Below are positions 36,640 to 45,675 of a stretch of DNA of 64,000 nucleotides, piece by piece; position 1 is the stretch's first letter; every line of letters begins with the position of its first letter. Made by a program: the position numbers and the translations under genes. The notes under the pieces were generated by a model. That model did no database searches and was not told the DNA's origin. It saw nothing but the letters and a program-made list of their open reading frames with translations. The stretch comes from Scheffersomyces stipitis CBS 6054 (lineage: Eukaryota > Ascomycota > Pichiomycetes > Serinales > Debaryomycetaceae). Location: assembly GCF_000209165.1 (NCBI RefSeq), contig NC_009068.1, forward strand, positions 3,100,001-3,164,000, given 5' to 3'.

Positions 36640-39600
36640 TCATGGATGCTGATTGCTATTTCCTCCATTTCCTGAAGAAGTAGAGTCCGCGTCAGCAGAA
36701 AGCAAAGAGGCTATACCGTTACGCTTGGGAACAGTAGGAGCGTTTCCGTTAGAGCCTATTGGGGTGTATGCTGGAAACGACGAAGGCGAGTTGAGCAAAT
36801 CGTTGAGACTATTCTTACGAGGAGTCGGAAGTATTGGAGGCTTCATAACCGGCTCTACCTTGACTGGACTGGAGTCAGAATTCAACAAGCTCATGATGGA
36901 TGCCTTGTGAGGCTGAGATGCCACTTGTGGTCTAGAAAAAATTGGAGGCAATGCAGGTTTATCATGATGGATAGGAAGAGTTGGTTGTTGATAAACTTGA
37001 GCCTTGTATGGTGGTGCTACTGTGGCTTGTTGTTCTACTTTTATAGACACTGGAACAGACGAAGTATCCGACGACAACAAATTGCTGAGTGGAGCTACAT
37101 GTGTCCTAACTGTTGGCAAAGGAGGCTCTTGAATTGGTGGTGCATGCTGAAATGTACCCATGGGAATATACTGACGGATGATTGGGTCTTCATGTACTCT
37201 AATATGTTGAGGAAGAGGTTGTTGTTGATATTGTTCAGCTTGATATTGTCGCTGCTCAACTTGATATTGTTGTTGTCGCTGTTCCCTCTGTTCTTGTTGA
37301 TCTTGTTGTTCTTGTTGCTGATATTGTCGTTGCTGTTGAAGTTGCTGCTGTTGCAATTGTTGCTGTTCAACATCTTGCTGTTGTGCAATCTGCCGTTGCT
37401 GTTGTAGTTCAGTTTGTTCTTGCAGAAATTGGCCATCTTGATATTCATTGAATCCATCTTCAGGTGTATCTTCTGAACCGTCTGCTTTGGGATTGAGTAC
37501 AGCAGCAAACTTAGCCTCCAATCTTTCATCAGCATCGCGTGCTGCCTTATTCCAGCCATTCTTCTCTGCATTTCTCTGGAAATAGTTGCGCACCATTGTG
37601 GCTGTTTTGGTTGTCAACTTATCAGCTATGGTAGTCCATTTCGTGCCATGTTCATTTAACAAATGTGGAAACATCGTGGCTTCAGTTATGCTCCAGTAGC
37701 TAGAAATGGTTCTACGGCGTTCCTTACTTTCAGGATCAGTCATACCACTGTCAGATTGAAGATCGCTTGGAGGTACAGGAAAGTCAACTTTCTGAGTTTC
37801 ATCACCAATGCGATCCACAACCCCATTAGCCTGTGGAGTAACCACCGACTCAACTCCGTCTTCCTTTCTCTTTCTCTGTTTCTTCTTAGGTGGAGTACTG
37901 ACCCCATTTTCTATACTCAATTCTTCTACAATAGCCGTGGCTTCTGGTTTCTTTGGCTTGCCATCGAATACAGGAGCAGCAGCACGCTTTCTGCGACCAG
38001 TATCCGTAAATAGTTCCTCGGAAAATGCCTGAGAGTCTGTCACAGAAAGGGGAGGAGCCAATCTGGAGTCTATGCTTTCATCAGAAACGCTGGCTGTGTC
38101 TCTTATTGGAGTTGAAACTGGAGTCTGTGTTTGTGAAACATTTCTTGATCTCCCTTGCTTTCCACGACGTCCAGCCTTCTTAGTACTCTTTTTCTTGAAT
38201 TGAGCCAACAACTGTTTATAATTGACAGCCTTCTTCGTTATGTAGTAGTGAATCACACAGTCCGAGGCTGTTCTTAAACCCCCCATATGACGCGAAATGG
38301 CCCCAAATCTCTTGGGATACAAACAGAATCCTTCGCAGAAAAGCTGGTGCTCCGTAGGTGAGAAGTTGTTGACGAAATCTGTTTTGACTCTATGTGTCCA
38401 ACCTTCTCTATCTTTTACAATATTGTTGGAGTTCATATACTTGAAGTCGTCTCTCATAACTGGGTCGAGAATCAATTCTGGAATCTCAGCTGCAACTCTT
38501 TCAGCCTTAATCAATGGATCCTCATCTTGTTCTTCACCCAAAGACTTTAAAATTTCTTGAAACTCTGCTTCCGTAGTTACTAAATCTCCATGCCTTCTAC
38601 CACGACGATTTGGAGCTCCACCGGGCGCAGAGTCTGCAGGATTCTCAGGTGAACTAAATTGGCGCTGAAACTGTTTTCTATTGTCACTAGAATCGATCTC
38701 TCGCCTCATTTCATCGTCTGGAGGATGAAGCAATCGCAACTGCTGTTCCATTTTCTTCCTCTCTACTTCCCATCTGTCGTGGCCATTTTTGTAGTCGTTC
38801 CACAATGTCAATCTCTTTCTATTAATCGCCTTGTTACGTGTTTTCAACTTATCAATCAAGGCAGCTCTCGACAATACGAATCTCTTGAATGCTTTTGAAA
38901 AGAAAGGATAGTCGTTGAAATCCTCAATTGGTTGGTATAAGGTATATTTTAAAGATCCACTTTCTTCTAGTTTATGTTCAAACTCTTTCTCTAAAAGTTC
39001 AAACTCAGTTTCAATCTTGGTTAAAGGATACTTACATCCTTCTGGGTAGCATATTTCATTGGAAACATCAATCTTGACAACTTCAGGTACTTCTGTTTTC
39101 TCAACAGCAACGCGAATATCACCTTCATATTTCGTTTCTATTTCTATTTCAATCTTGGACTTGTCGTCGTTTTCTTCCTGTAGATCTTCGTCGTCTTCTT
39201 CATCAAGGTCTTGATCATCTTCATCCATGTCATTCTGCTCGAGCTTCATCTCTTCCTCTGTTTGCTCATCTTGATCGGTCTTGCCGATTTCAGATTTTGT
39301 GTCTATATCAAACCCAGGGGAAGGAGAATAATCGTCACTAGACTCCTTCTTCATTATTGACGACTTCTCAATATCTGTACTTGCACTTCTTTCTTTGTCA
39401 CGAAGCTCGTCCAAAGTATCTTCTTCATCGTAAGAACTTCCCGTGCTCACTACTCTTGGTTTTGTATAGTCACGGTCACTAGTCTTCACAGAAGAAAACC
39501 GTTCTTGTGGTTTGGATAATTGGCCATAGTTTGCAGCAGAGCCATATGAATTTCTACCAGATGGGTAGTAAGTATCCCCCGATCTTTTTGTACCACTATT

Positions 39601-40491
39601 GACTAACGCTGAAGAGCCTCCACCAGACGAAAAAGAACCTCGAGCTCGATCTTTGGCGGAGTACCTTGATCCTACAGATCCTGACAAAGAACCTCTAGTA
39701 CCAGCAATAGGCACCTTGTTGGAGTTATAAGTCGGCACGCTATTGGATGATTTCCATCTGAGGTTGTTGGTTCCAGAGAGATTAGCTGAAGTATCCGTCG
39801 GACCAGCTTGAGCGTATGAAGAATCGTATTTGTCTTTGCGGTAGTCGTTTCCTGCAAGGCTATTAGAAGGAAATCGGGAATTGTAAGTTGAAGAAACTTG
39901 TTTATTAGACGAAGATAAACGCGAGTCGCCGGATTTGATTCGATCTGACCGCCACGAGTCACTACGAGAACCATAGAAGCCAGTAGATGTATCGGCGTTA
40001 GGACTGGTTGTATTGGCTGAAGCGGATGACGACGTGAAATTGCCGTATTTACCATAGCTGGGATAATATGATGTGTACGATGATTGGCCACTGTTTGGTG
40101 AGTTTGAGCTGACCCCCGTGTGCTTTCCGTAGGTCTTTGGATTATTGGTGTTGCCGTAAGAAGAGGAGTTGTTACGACTATCTCGTACATTTGGGCCAGT
40201 ACCAAATGAACTTCTTCCAGAATTGTTGCTGGCATTCGGGCTCGAGCCGACGGAGTTTTGCGTTGTCGAAGAATTGGCTAAGTTGGAAGAAGAAGACGGT
40301 ATTGCTTCGTTATTTGTGTTAAGTTTAGAGTGAGAAAGTGACGAGGAGCCAGGACCGCTGCTTTTGTAATCTCGACGAGATGAGGCATTAGACGAGTAGA
40401 AGTTCTTCCGTCGGGAACGGCCGTACTCGTTATATTCGTTTCGTTCGTAGTATCGGTTGGGGGGAGGTCCCCTGGAGCCAGAAGAAGACAT
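36640..40491 (-). CDS. SNT1: SANT-domain protein Snt1 (Set3 histone deacetylase complex)
   Basis: 1283-aa protein like yeast Snt1 and metazoan NCoR/SMRT. The first 350 residues are Ser/Asn/Gly/Tyr-rich, then comes an acidic stretch (DEDDQDLDEEDDEDLQEEND). A helical block follows (about 520-590, FFSKAFKRFVLSRAALIDKL). The first SANT domain is at about 697-760 (SPTEHQLFCEGFCLYPKRFGAISRHMG) and a second at about 927-980 (YWSITEATMFPHLLNEHGTKW). A glutamine-rich region lies at about 1024-1097, and the tail repeats short SLL/SDS motifs (SNLLSSD, MSLLNSD, NDLLNS, ASLLSAD). Snt1 scaffolds Set3C, with the Hos2 and Hst1 deacetylases. Confidence 0.88.
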   Translation of the reverse strand: MSSSGSRGPPPNRYYERNEYNEYGRSRRKNFYSSNASSRRDYKSSGPGSSSLSHSKLNTNNEAIPSSSSNLANSSTTQNSVGSSPNASNNSGRSSFGTGPNVRDSRNNSSSYGNTNNPKTYGKHTGVSSNSPNSGQSSYTSYYPSYGKYGNFTSSSASANTTSPNADTSTGFYGSRSDSWRSDRIKSGDSRLSSSNKQVSSTYNSRFPSNSLAGNDYRKDKYDSSYAQAGPTDTSANLSGTNNLRWKSSNSVPTYNSNKVPIAGTRGSLSGSVGSRYSAKDRARGSFSSGGGSSALVNSGTKRSGDTYYPSGRNSYGSAANYGQLSKPQERFSSVKTSDRDYTKPRVVSTGSSYDEEDTLDELRDKERSASTDIEKSSIMKKESSDDYSPSPGFDIDTKSEIGKTDQDEQTEEEMKLEQNDMDEDDQDLDEEDDEDLQEENDDKSKIEIEIETKYEGDIRVAVEKTEVPEVVKIDVSNEICYPEGCKYPLTKIETEFELLEKEFEHKLEESGSLKYTLYQPIEDFNDYPFFSKAFKRFVLSRAALIDKLKTRNKAINRKRLTLWNDYKNGHDRWEVERKKMEQQLRLLHPPDDEMRREIDSSDNRKQFQRQFSSPENPADSAPGGAPNRRGRRHGDLVTTEAEFQEILKSLGEEQDEDPLIKAERVAAEIPELILDPVMRDDFKYMNSNNIVKDREGWTHRVKTDFVNNFSPTEHQLFCEGFCLYPKRFGAISRHMGGLRTASDCVIHYYITKKAVNYKQLLAQFKKKSTKKAGRRGKQGRSRNVSQTQTPVSTPIRDTASVSDESIDSRLAPPLSVTDSQAFSEELFTDTGRRKRAAAPVFDGKPKKPEATAIVEELSIENGVSTPPKKKQRKRKEDGVESVVTPQANGVVDRIGDETQKVDFPVPPSDLQSDSGMTDPESKERRRTISSYWSITEATMFPHLLNEHGTKWTTIADKLTTKTATMVRNYFQRNAEKNGWNKAARDADERLEAKFAAVLNPKADGSEDTPEDGFNEYQDGQFLQEQTELQQQRQIAQQQDVEQQQLQQQQLQQQRQYQQQEQQDQQEQREQRQQQYQVEQRQYQAEQYQQQPLPQHIRVHEDPIIRQYIPMGTFQHAPPIQEPPLPTVRTHVAPLSNLLSSDTSSVPVSIKVEQQATVAPPYKAQVYQQPTLPIHHDKPALPPIFSRPQVASQPHKASIMSLLNSDSSPVKVEPVMKPPILPTPRKNSLNDLLNSPSSFPAYTPIGSNGNAPTVPKRNGIASLLSADADSTSSGNGGNSNQHP
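37200..37420 (-). repeat. CAA/CAG tract encoding a Gln-rich segment of Snt1
   Basis: Irregular glutamine-codon repeats with interspersed Arg/Glu/Tyr codons (QQQLQQQQLQQQRQYQQQE type). Mixed CAA and CAG codons should limit slippage, but length polymorphism between strains is likely. Confidence 0.75.
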
Positions 40492-41529
40492 GCTAGTATT
40501 ACAGTAGATATGAAATCAAATAGAGGGATTGCCGATATTGCAAATGGTATATGACACTGATATATAATGATAGTATGCTGACGTAGTAGGTGGTGTATGG
40601 TACCGATGTGTAAATGGTATATTGTGATGGTTATACGGTGAAGATTATTCTATGACAGTAATACTAATTACAGTAGTATGGCAATAATAACAGTAAGAAT
40701 TTTTCACGGGATGGGCACTTGTTGGGGAGCAGGTGCCTAGAGCCGGGGTGGGTCGAATGCACTTTGGCAGATGCAAACAGTATGGAGAATCCGTAAAACT
40801 TGTGTGGTTAAAGAAGAACGGTAGATATTCTTGTTTTCTGTACATTTGTAACCTTTTTGAAGATTTTTTCTGTTAACTATGGGAAGTTTGTGTGCAGGTG
40901 TATTTTTCTGTGCGAGCATAAGTAGAATATGATTTTTCAATCTTGAGGGACAGACCAGCAATAATAGGAATACCTTACTTGTTATACTTGTGGATGTAAT
41001 TGGTTATTAGACTAACAGACTCCCAAGAGAATGTTATAGTATCAAGTTTTACAGTCGAGTCTGTCAATAATCTCTTTTTTACGTCTTTAACGAGATATTC
41101 GCAACTAGTGTCTTACTTTTAATATTGCTGGCTTAGACAAATGAAGAGTCCTCAACTCAAGAATTCTACAATAAGTAATTATAACAGTACGATAAGTGCT
41201 ACTCTCCGAATACGAGTCCATTACTGTTATATGTACCTTCCAAAGATTGAGAAGTGGAAATGTCAGACACTACTATTTCTATTAGTGCAAAATTTTGATT
41301 CTCCTATCTTCTCTTATTTGTGCTATCTTATGAAAGTGGTCCCATCTCATTACAATACAATGTGAAACACTGGTATTGTGGAGGAACTACGTCCACCTTT
41401 TGAAATACCCATGGATGTAATTTGGATGTATTAATATTTAATGCTATTCTGTCTATAATGCGAACCAGTCTATTACTAGCTAGCTGTTTGTCTATGACTA
41501 TGCTAGTGTATTGTTCGTTTGAACAATCT
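40492..41529. other. Intergenic: SNT1 promoter and CDC6 3' end
   Basis: 1038 bp, AT-rich; only short frames lacking protein character. I see no motif I can name with confidence. Confidence 0.5.
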
Positions 41530-43074
41530 CTATTTCCCATATAAGAGTCTCTTCAAGACTCCTACTTCCCCTATGGCGCTGACCATATCATTAAAAAGAA
41601 TATTTGACTTGATATTCTTGTTCCCGATGTCGACGTTAAATACGTTTTTCGACTTCTTTATCTCTTTTTTATCTGACAATACTATCACTGAAGACGATTC
41701 CAATGCAGATAAGATCTCTAAGAACTCACCCTTCTTCAAGATTCCGAGTAACTTTTCAGCATTTGCGGCCGAATGCTTGACGTAGAAATCAAAGAAGGCA
41801 TTCACGTTCAAATCTTGACACTTATTGACTTGTTGCTTATTGATGAGACAACACAACACTGCCTTCTGTAGCAAGTTCAAGTTTTGCAAACGTGTACTTG
41901 AGTTCTCCCCAAAAGAATTTGAACAAACGCCTGCTACATGCGAAATGAGGACTTGGGGACAGTTATTAATCGTATACTTAGAAACGTCCTCGCCCTTCTT
42001 AACCAACTCCTTCTCTAAAGACTCGATACTCTTGTAGCAGATATCAAATGCTTTTCTCAAATCTCCAGTTATCGAAGCTGATTTCTTACAACAGAGCATA
42101 AGTGCTACAGGGTGAAATAATGGAATAGCACGGCAAGTAGTATTCTCTTTTTCACTTTCGTCGTTCAACGACTTCAATTTCGTAATAACCACCAGTCTAA
42201 TTTGTTCTGCTGTGTAGGGAAGAAACTGCTCCGATTGTGGGCTCAACCCATTTCTCTTCAACCGAGGCAAGAACTTATTCGATAAGTCCAAAGCATTGGA
42301 GATCCCGACCAAGATCAACTTGACTTTGTGTGGTTCTCCTCGGAACGAAGCGCAGTTGAACAACTCGAACAATATGTGCTGGTCTCTAGTTAAAAGCGAG
42401 TCTAATTCATCCAAAGCAACTACTACAGAGTCTAACAACTGATGAGTATCCAAGAGCTGATAGAAATCTTCGGCCGTTTTCTTTTTCGTATACGAGATCA
42501 GTAGTTTACCTTCAATTTGACTGTAGATCTCGTGGAAGATGTGTTCAACGTTGTTGAGAGACATACAGTTGATGGAAATGAGTTTGGCGGTGCTTCCCTC
42601 AATGTTAACTATGGAATTGTCTGTGGAGTTTCCGTACTTTGCTTTCAAGTAGTTGAAAGAAACGCTTATCTGCGCTGATTTTCCTGAGCCTGGAGGTCCA
42701 GAAATATACAAACTGTTAGGACTCTTGTCTCTGATGTTGGTGTAGAAGAAGTCATTGAGACGGTGGGCTTCACGATCTCTAGTTGGTAAATGCGAAGTAT
42801 CGTCGGTATCGACTAATGAACAGCCCCTCAGAAACAAAGCTTTGGCCTTTGAGTATATCGAAACAGCCTTAGCTGGTTTGGTGGGTGTTGTGGGTGGAGT
42901 CGAGAAATCAAGTCTCCGTACTCCTTTCTTCGATGGGCTAATATGGATATTGGTTTTGGATTTCTTAGCAGAAGAGGTAGGTGTGAGTAATTGGCCAGCC
43001 AAGTCAATGGTTCTCTTACGACGGGGAGTCGAAGGCGCAATGTCTATGTTCAGTTTGTCTTGAAGTACTGTCAT
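41530..43074 (-). CDS. CDC6: Replication licensing ATPase Cdc6
   Basis: 514-aa AAA+ initiator that binds ORC and loads Mcm2-7 at origins in G1. Walker A GPPGSGKS spans residues 126-133 and Walker B VVALDELD ends at 222-225. Sensor-2-like GDLRKAFDICYK and a C-terminal winged helix follow. The N terminus carries CDK sites of type S/T-P-x-K/R: TPRRK at 16-20, SPSK at 46-49 and TPTK at 63-66, and KRR/KK clusters for nuclear import; such sites mediate Cdc6 turnover in yeast. Similar in length to the Saccharomyces protein (513). Promoter has MCB-like elements. Confidence 0.96.
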   Translation of the reverse strand: MTVLQDKLNIDIAPSTPRRKRTIDLAGQLLTPTSSAKKSKTNIHISPSKKGVRRLDFSTPPTTPTKPAKAVSIYSKAKALFLRGCSLVDTDDTSHLPTRDREAHRLNDFFYTNIRDKSPNSLYISGPPGSGKSAQISVSFNYLKAKYGNSTDNSIVNIEGSTAKLISINCMSLNNVEHIFHEIYSQIEGKLLISYTKKKTAEDFYQLLDTHQLLDSVVVALDELDSLLTRDQHILFELFNCASFRGEPHKVKLILVGISNALDLSNKFLPRLKRNGLSPQSEQFLPYTAEQIRLVVITKLKSLNDESEKENTTCRAIPLFHPVALMLCCKKSASITGDLRKAFDICYKSIESLEKELVKKGEDVSKYTINNCPQVLISHVAGVCSNSFGENSSTRLQNLNLLQKAVLCCLINKQQVNKCQDLNVNAFFDFYVKHSAANAEKLLGILKKGEFLEILSALESSSVIVLSDKKEIKKSKNVFNVDIGNKNIKSNILFNDMVSAIGEVGVLKRLLYGK

Positions 43075-43725
43075 TGTAGATATTACAGAATGAGTTTGGT
43101 GAAAAATGAAGATGCAATTGAAAGATAATTAAATGTGGAGATGTGAATATAAGTTTGAGAATTTTCAAAATGAAGAAAATGCTGATGAGTAAAATGAAGA
43201 AAGATTGTGCTAAGATACAAAGAAAGAATTAAGGAATGGACGAATTGAAACAGCACTATCTGTAGTAGTGATTAAAGAACGTTATCCCTTCATATTTACA
43301 GATCATCTCAAATGAACCTCGAATCCACTCCTTGGTGAAGAACGCGTATAATGATTTTTCCAAAACGAGAAGTGTAATGAGACCGCGTATGCGTCAGACG
43401 CGCACAATTAATTAATTAAGACGCACATAGTTAAGATGGCTGGCTTGTTGCTGGAGACACGACAGGGCCCATAGAGAAAGGGATCCACGGCTAACAGACC
43501 AGACAACCATTAAGAACCGCAATCACTATTCATATTTAAAAACAAAGAGACTTGCACCACAAAATTGTTTTTATGTCTTCCTGCTGCTTCGATGTCAGAT
43601 TTTCAATTTTTCACTTATTGTAATAGCAATTTTTCACATTCATTCTCTGTCTATTAACCCAACTACAAAGTAAATACTACACATTATGTGCACATGTCTC
43701 GTAAACCGTAAACATATCGTAGATT
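43075..43725. other. Intergenic: CDC6 promoter and MHF1 3' end
   Basis: 651 bp. ACGCGT at 43342-43347 and ACGCGC at 43398-43403, with TTAATTAATTAA next to them. No gene. Confidence 0.6.
43342..43403. promoter_or_regulatory. MCB-like element cluster upstream of CDC6
   Basis: A perfect MluI cell-cycle box ACGCGT at 43342 and an ACGCGC at 43398, with ACCGCGTATGCGT between them, 268-329 bp upstream of the CDC6 start. MBF/SBF-type factors drive G1/S genes through such boxes, which suits CDC6. Confidence 0.55.
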
Positions 43726-44049
43726 TCAGCTGTTGTGCTGCTTCAATTGATGCTCCACCTCTTTCAAGCATTTCGTCAAAATGTCATTCTTACGCGTAAC
43801 CATGTATAAATCATCTGGCTTAACTGTGGACCGATTGGCATGTTGAGCAAACAATTCCAAATCTTCACCAAGATTGACAATTTGGTTATACACCAAATCA
43901 ACCAATGAAGCTATGAAGATGGGTGTTGCCACAACTGTTTCCGTGTTCTTCGTGTGTTTGGCAAGTTGTTCTTCTACCATCTTAGCTACCGTGAGGTAGA
44001 CGGTGGACTTCAACTGCGACGCTACCTCATCCTTAGATTGCTCTGACAT
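43726..44049 (-). CDS. MHF1: Histone-fold protein Mhf1 (CENP-S)
   Basis: 107-aa histone-fold protein starting MSEQSKDEVASQLKSTVYLTV. The frame is open for 50 more codons upstream but its head is a GTG and the added sequence is hydrophobic and unlike the family, so ATG 44049 is taken. CENP-S features: KSTVYLTVAKMVEEQL (helix 1), VATPIFIASLVDLVYNQIVNLGEDLELFAQHANRSTVKPDDLYMVTRKND (helices 2 and 3). Mhf1 pairs with Mhf2 (CENP-X) at the Mph1/FANCM helicase for fork repair and at kinetochores. Slightly longer than yeast Mhf1 (90 aa). Confidence 0.85.
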   Translation of the reverse strand: MSEQSKDEVASQLKSTVYLTVAKMVEEQLAKHTKNTETVVATPIFIASLVDLVYNQIVNLGEDLELFAQHANRSTVKPDDLYMVTRKNDILTKCLKEVEHQLKQHNS

Positions 44050-45675
44050 GAGAAACCCAACAGCTCTGAAAAACTGAACTTGTTGAGTAGCGAACCAGAC
44101 AAGCAAATGAATAGAGACAATCTCTCCAGGAAAGAAAAGCAGAGCTTCTGTTGCTTGGTATGTGATCCAACTTTTCAAACTGGATTTTCCAATATGCACA
44201 CCTTTAAATTACGTAAAGGTAAGGAGAGCTGATCAGGCTGTATCGGTACTCAGTTCAACAATAGACGGCTGCTTGCAAGCGATAAATGCCACGGAGTCAG
44301 ACTGTGGGTCTAGACACTGGCGGTTTCATCTGTTCCTTTTAAAATTCGTTTGAAATCGATTACCCTTTGACTATGTACGAGAAGCAAGTATAAAGTACAG
44401 CTAACCCACCAAACAGAACGTCAGTTAGAGAGCATACATGGTTGAAAACATACGATTCTGTCTTACATTTGAAGTCATCGGCTCTACAACTTGGCAGGTT
44501 CTAAATCTGTGCCCACGGTGAAGAATCGTAATCAGGGATGGAAGAATTCAAGAAACTCACGTGACCAAACACACAGAGATAAGAATACAAGTTCCCGATT
44601 GGGCAGCAGCTCCAGGGAACCACGGGAGATGTTTTAACGGCCCAACTCGAAGACTCCAGCCATGCATATTTCTTGGTGTGTCAAGCTATTAGCGCAAATA
44701 GTGACATGTAAGATGGAATTAGTGGGGTGCACAGGGAGGAGCACAGAAGAGCTCGGAACGGACAGACCAGAGGTGAAATTTTGGATTTCTGTCGCTCGAA
44801 ACCGCACCAAATCAAACAATAGTACCATGTCTGGTTTCCTTGACTCGTACAACGACTACAATATGAATTTGAACTGGTCTTCTTAGGTCCATTGGGCCAA
44901 TGGTCCATCCCAGCATCAAGCCACGATGTGCCTATATGGAGGTCTACGGCACAAAAGTAAAAAAGGAGTTTTACCCAAAAACGTGAGACAGTGCACAAAC
45001 CGGTTGCCCCATAGTTAACTTTGCGGATAGGTTTGCGGAGAACAAGCTATGGACGACAATGTTAGCGAGGTCGTATAGATAATCCACAATCAATTTGAAA
45101 ACTGTGTTTGCTATCGCCATATTTTGTCGTCGGGTTCTGTAAATATATCTGGCTGGGGAATTTTGGCTATCGTGATATTCGAACTTCCTATCTACCACGG
45201 TGCGGCTCATTACACCGACGGAATTTCGGCGAATCCTATCAGCTGGTGCTTTTCATCATCACAACTAATCGAATTGTTTCCATTCGAAATCGAGGTTTTC
45301 TTGGGACCGGGACTAGACGTACGTTGTATCTGGTTTGTAGCTAGAGTCATTGCTTTGTTCAGCGTACCAGACAGTTTTCGACTTTGAATCCAGTTTAGCA
45401 TACCATTTCACTCCTATATTGTTCATTTATTCACTATAGACCGTTGCTAAACTTGATGATTATTTCGACCTACAAGCCCAGATTACACTATCACTTTTTA
45501 CCCCATTCGAAAACCTACTAGTTGATCAGAAAGTCACCTTCAACTCCACTGAGTATACCATAATCCAAAAGTCTCCCTCTATCTTTCATTCATTTCGATT
45601 CCTATTTTTCACTCAGACCTCATACCTCATAACCATTCCACAACAATACAATTTTATACACGCTTATACATAGAC
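44050..45675. other. Divergent intergenic region between MHF1 and DUF1
   Basis: 1626 bp. It holds CACGTG at 44559-44564 and a palindromic double CCAAT box at 44889-44903. An ATG-started 74-codon frame at 44662-44886 has no recognisable features and is not called. The last 250 bp before DUF1 are pyrimidine-rich, as in many yeast leaders. Confidence 0.55.
44889..44903. promoter_or_regulatory. Palindromic double CCAAT box
   Basis: CCATTGGGCCAATGG has perfect 7-bp arms around one G and contains CCAAT on the plus strand and ATTGG (CCAAT on minus) in mirror order. CCAAT binds the HAP (NF-Y) complex; two adjacent, opposed boxes are unusual. Confidence 0.5.

Noticed and set aside
43726..44199. 157-aa version of MHF1
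   Set aside because: The extra N-terminal 50 residues begin at GTG, are hydrophobic and are unlike CENP-S; the 107-aa form fits the family.
44662..44886. 74-codon ATG frame between MHF1 and DUF1
   Set aside because: No domain, no helix pattern, and it covers the palindromic CCAAT region; better explained as promoter DNA.
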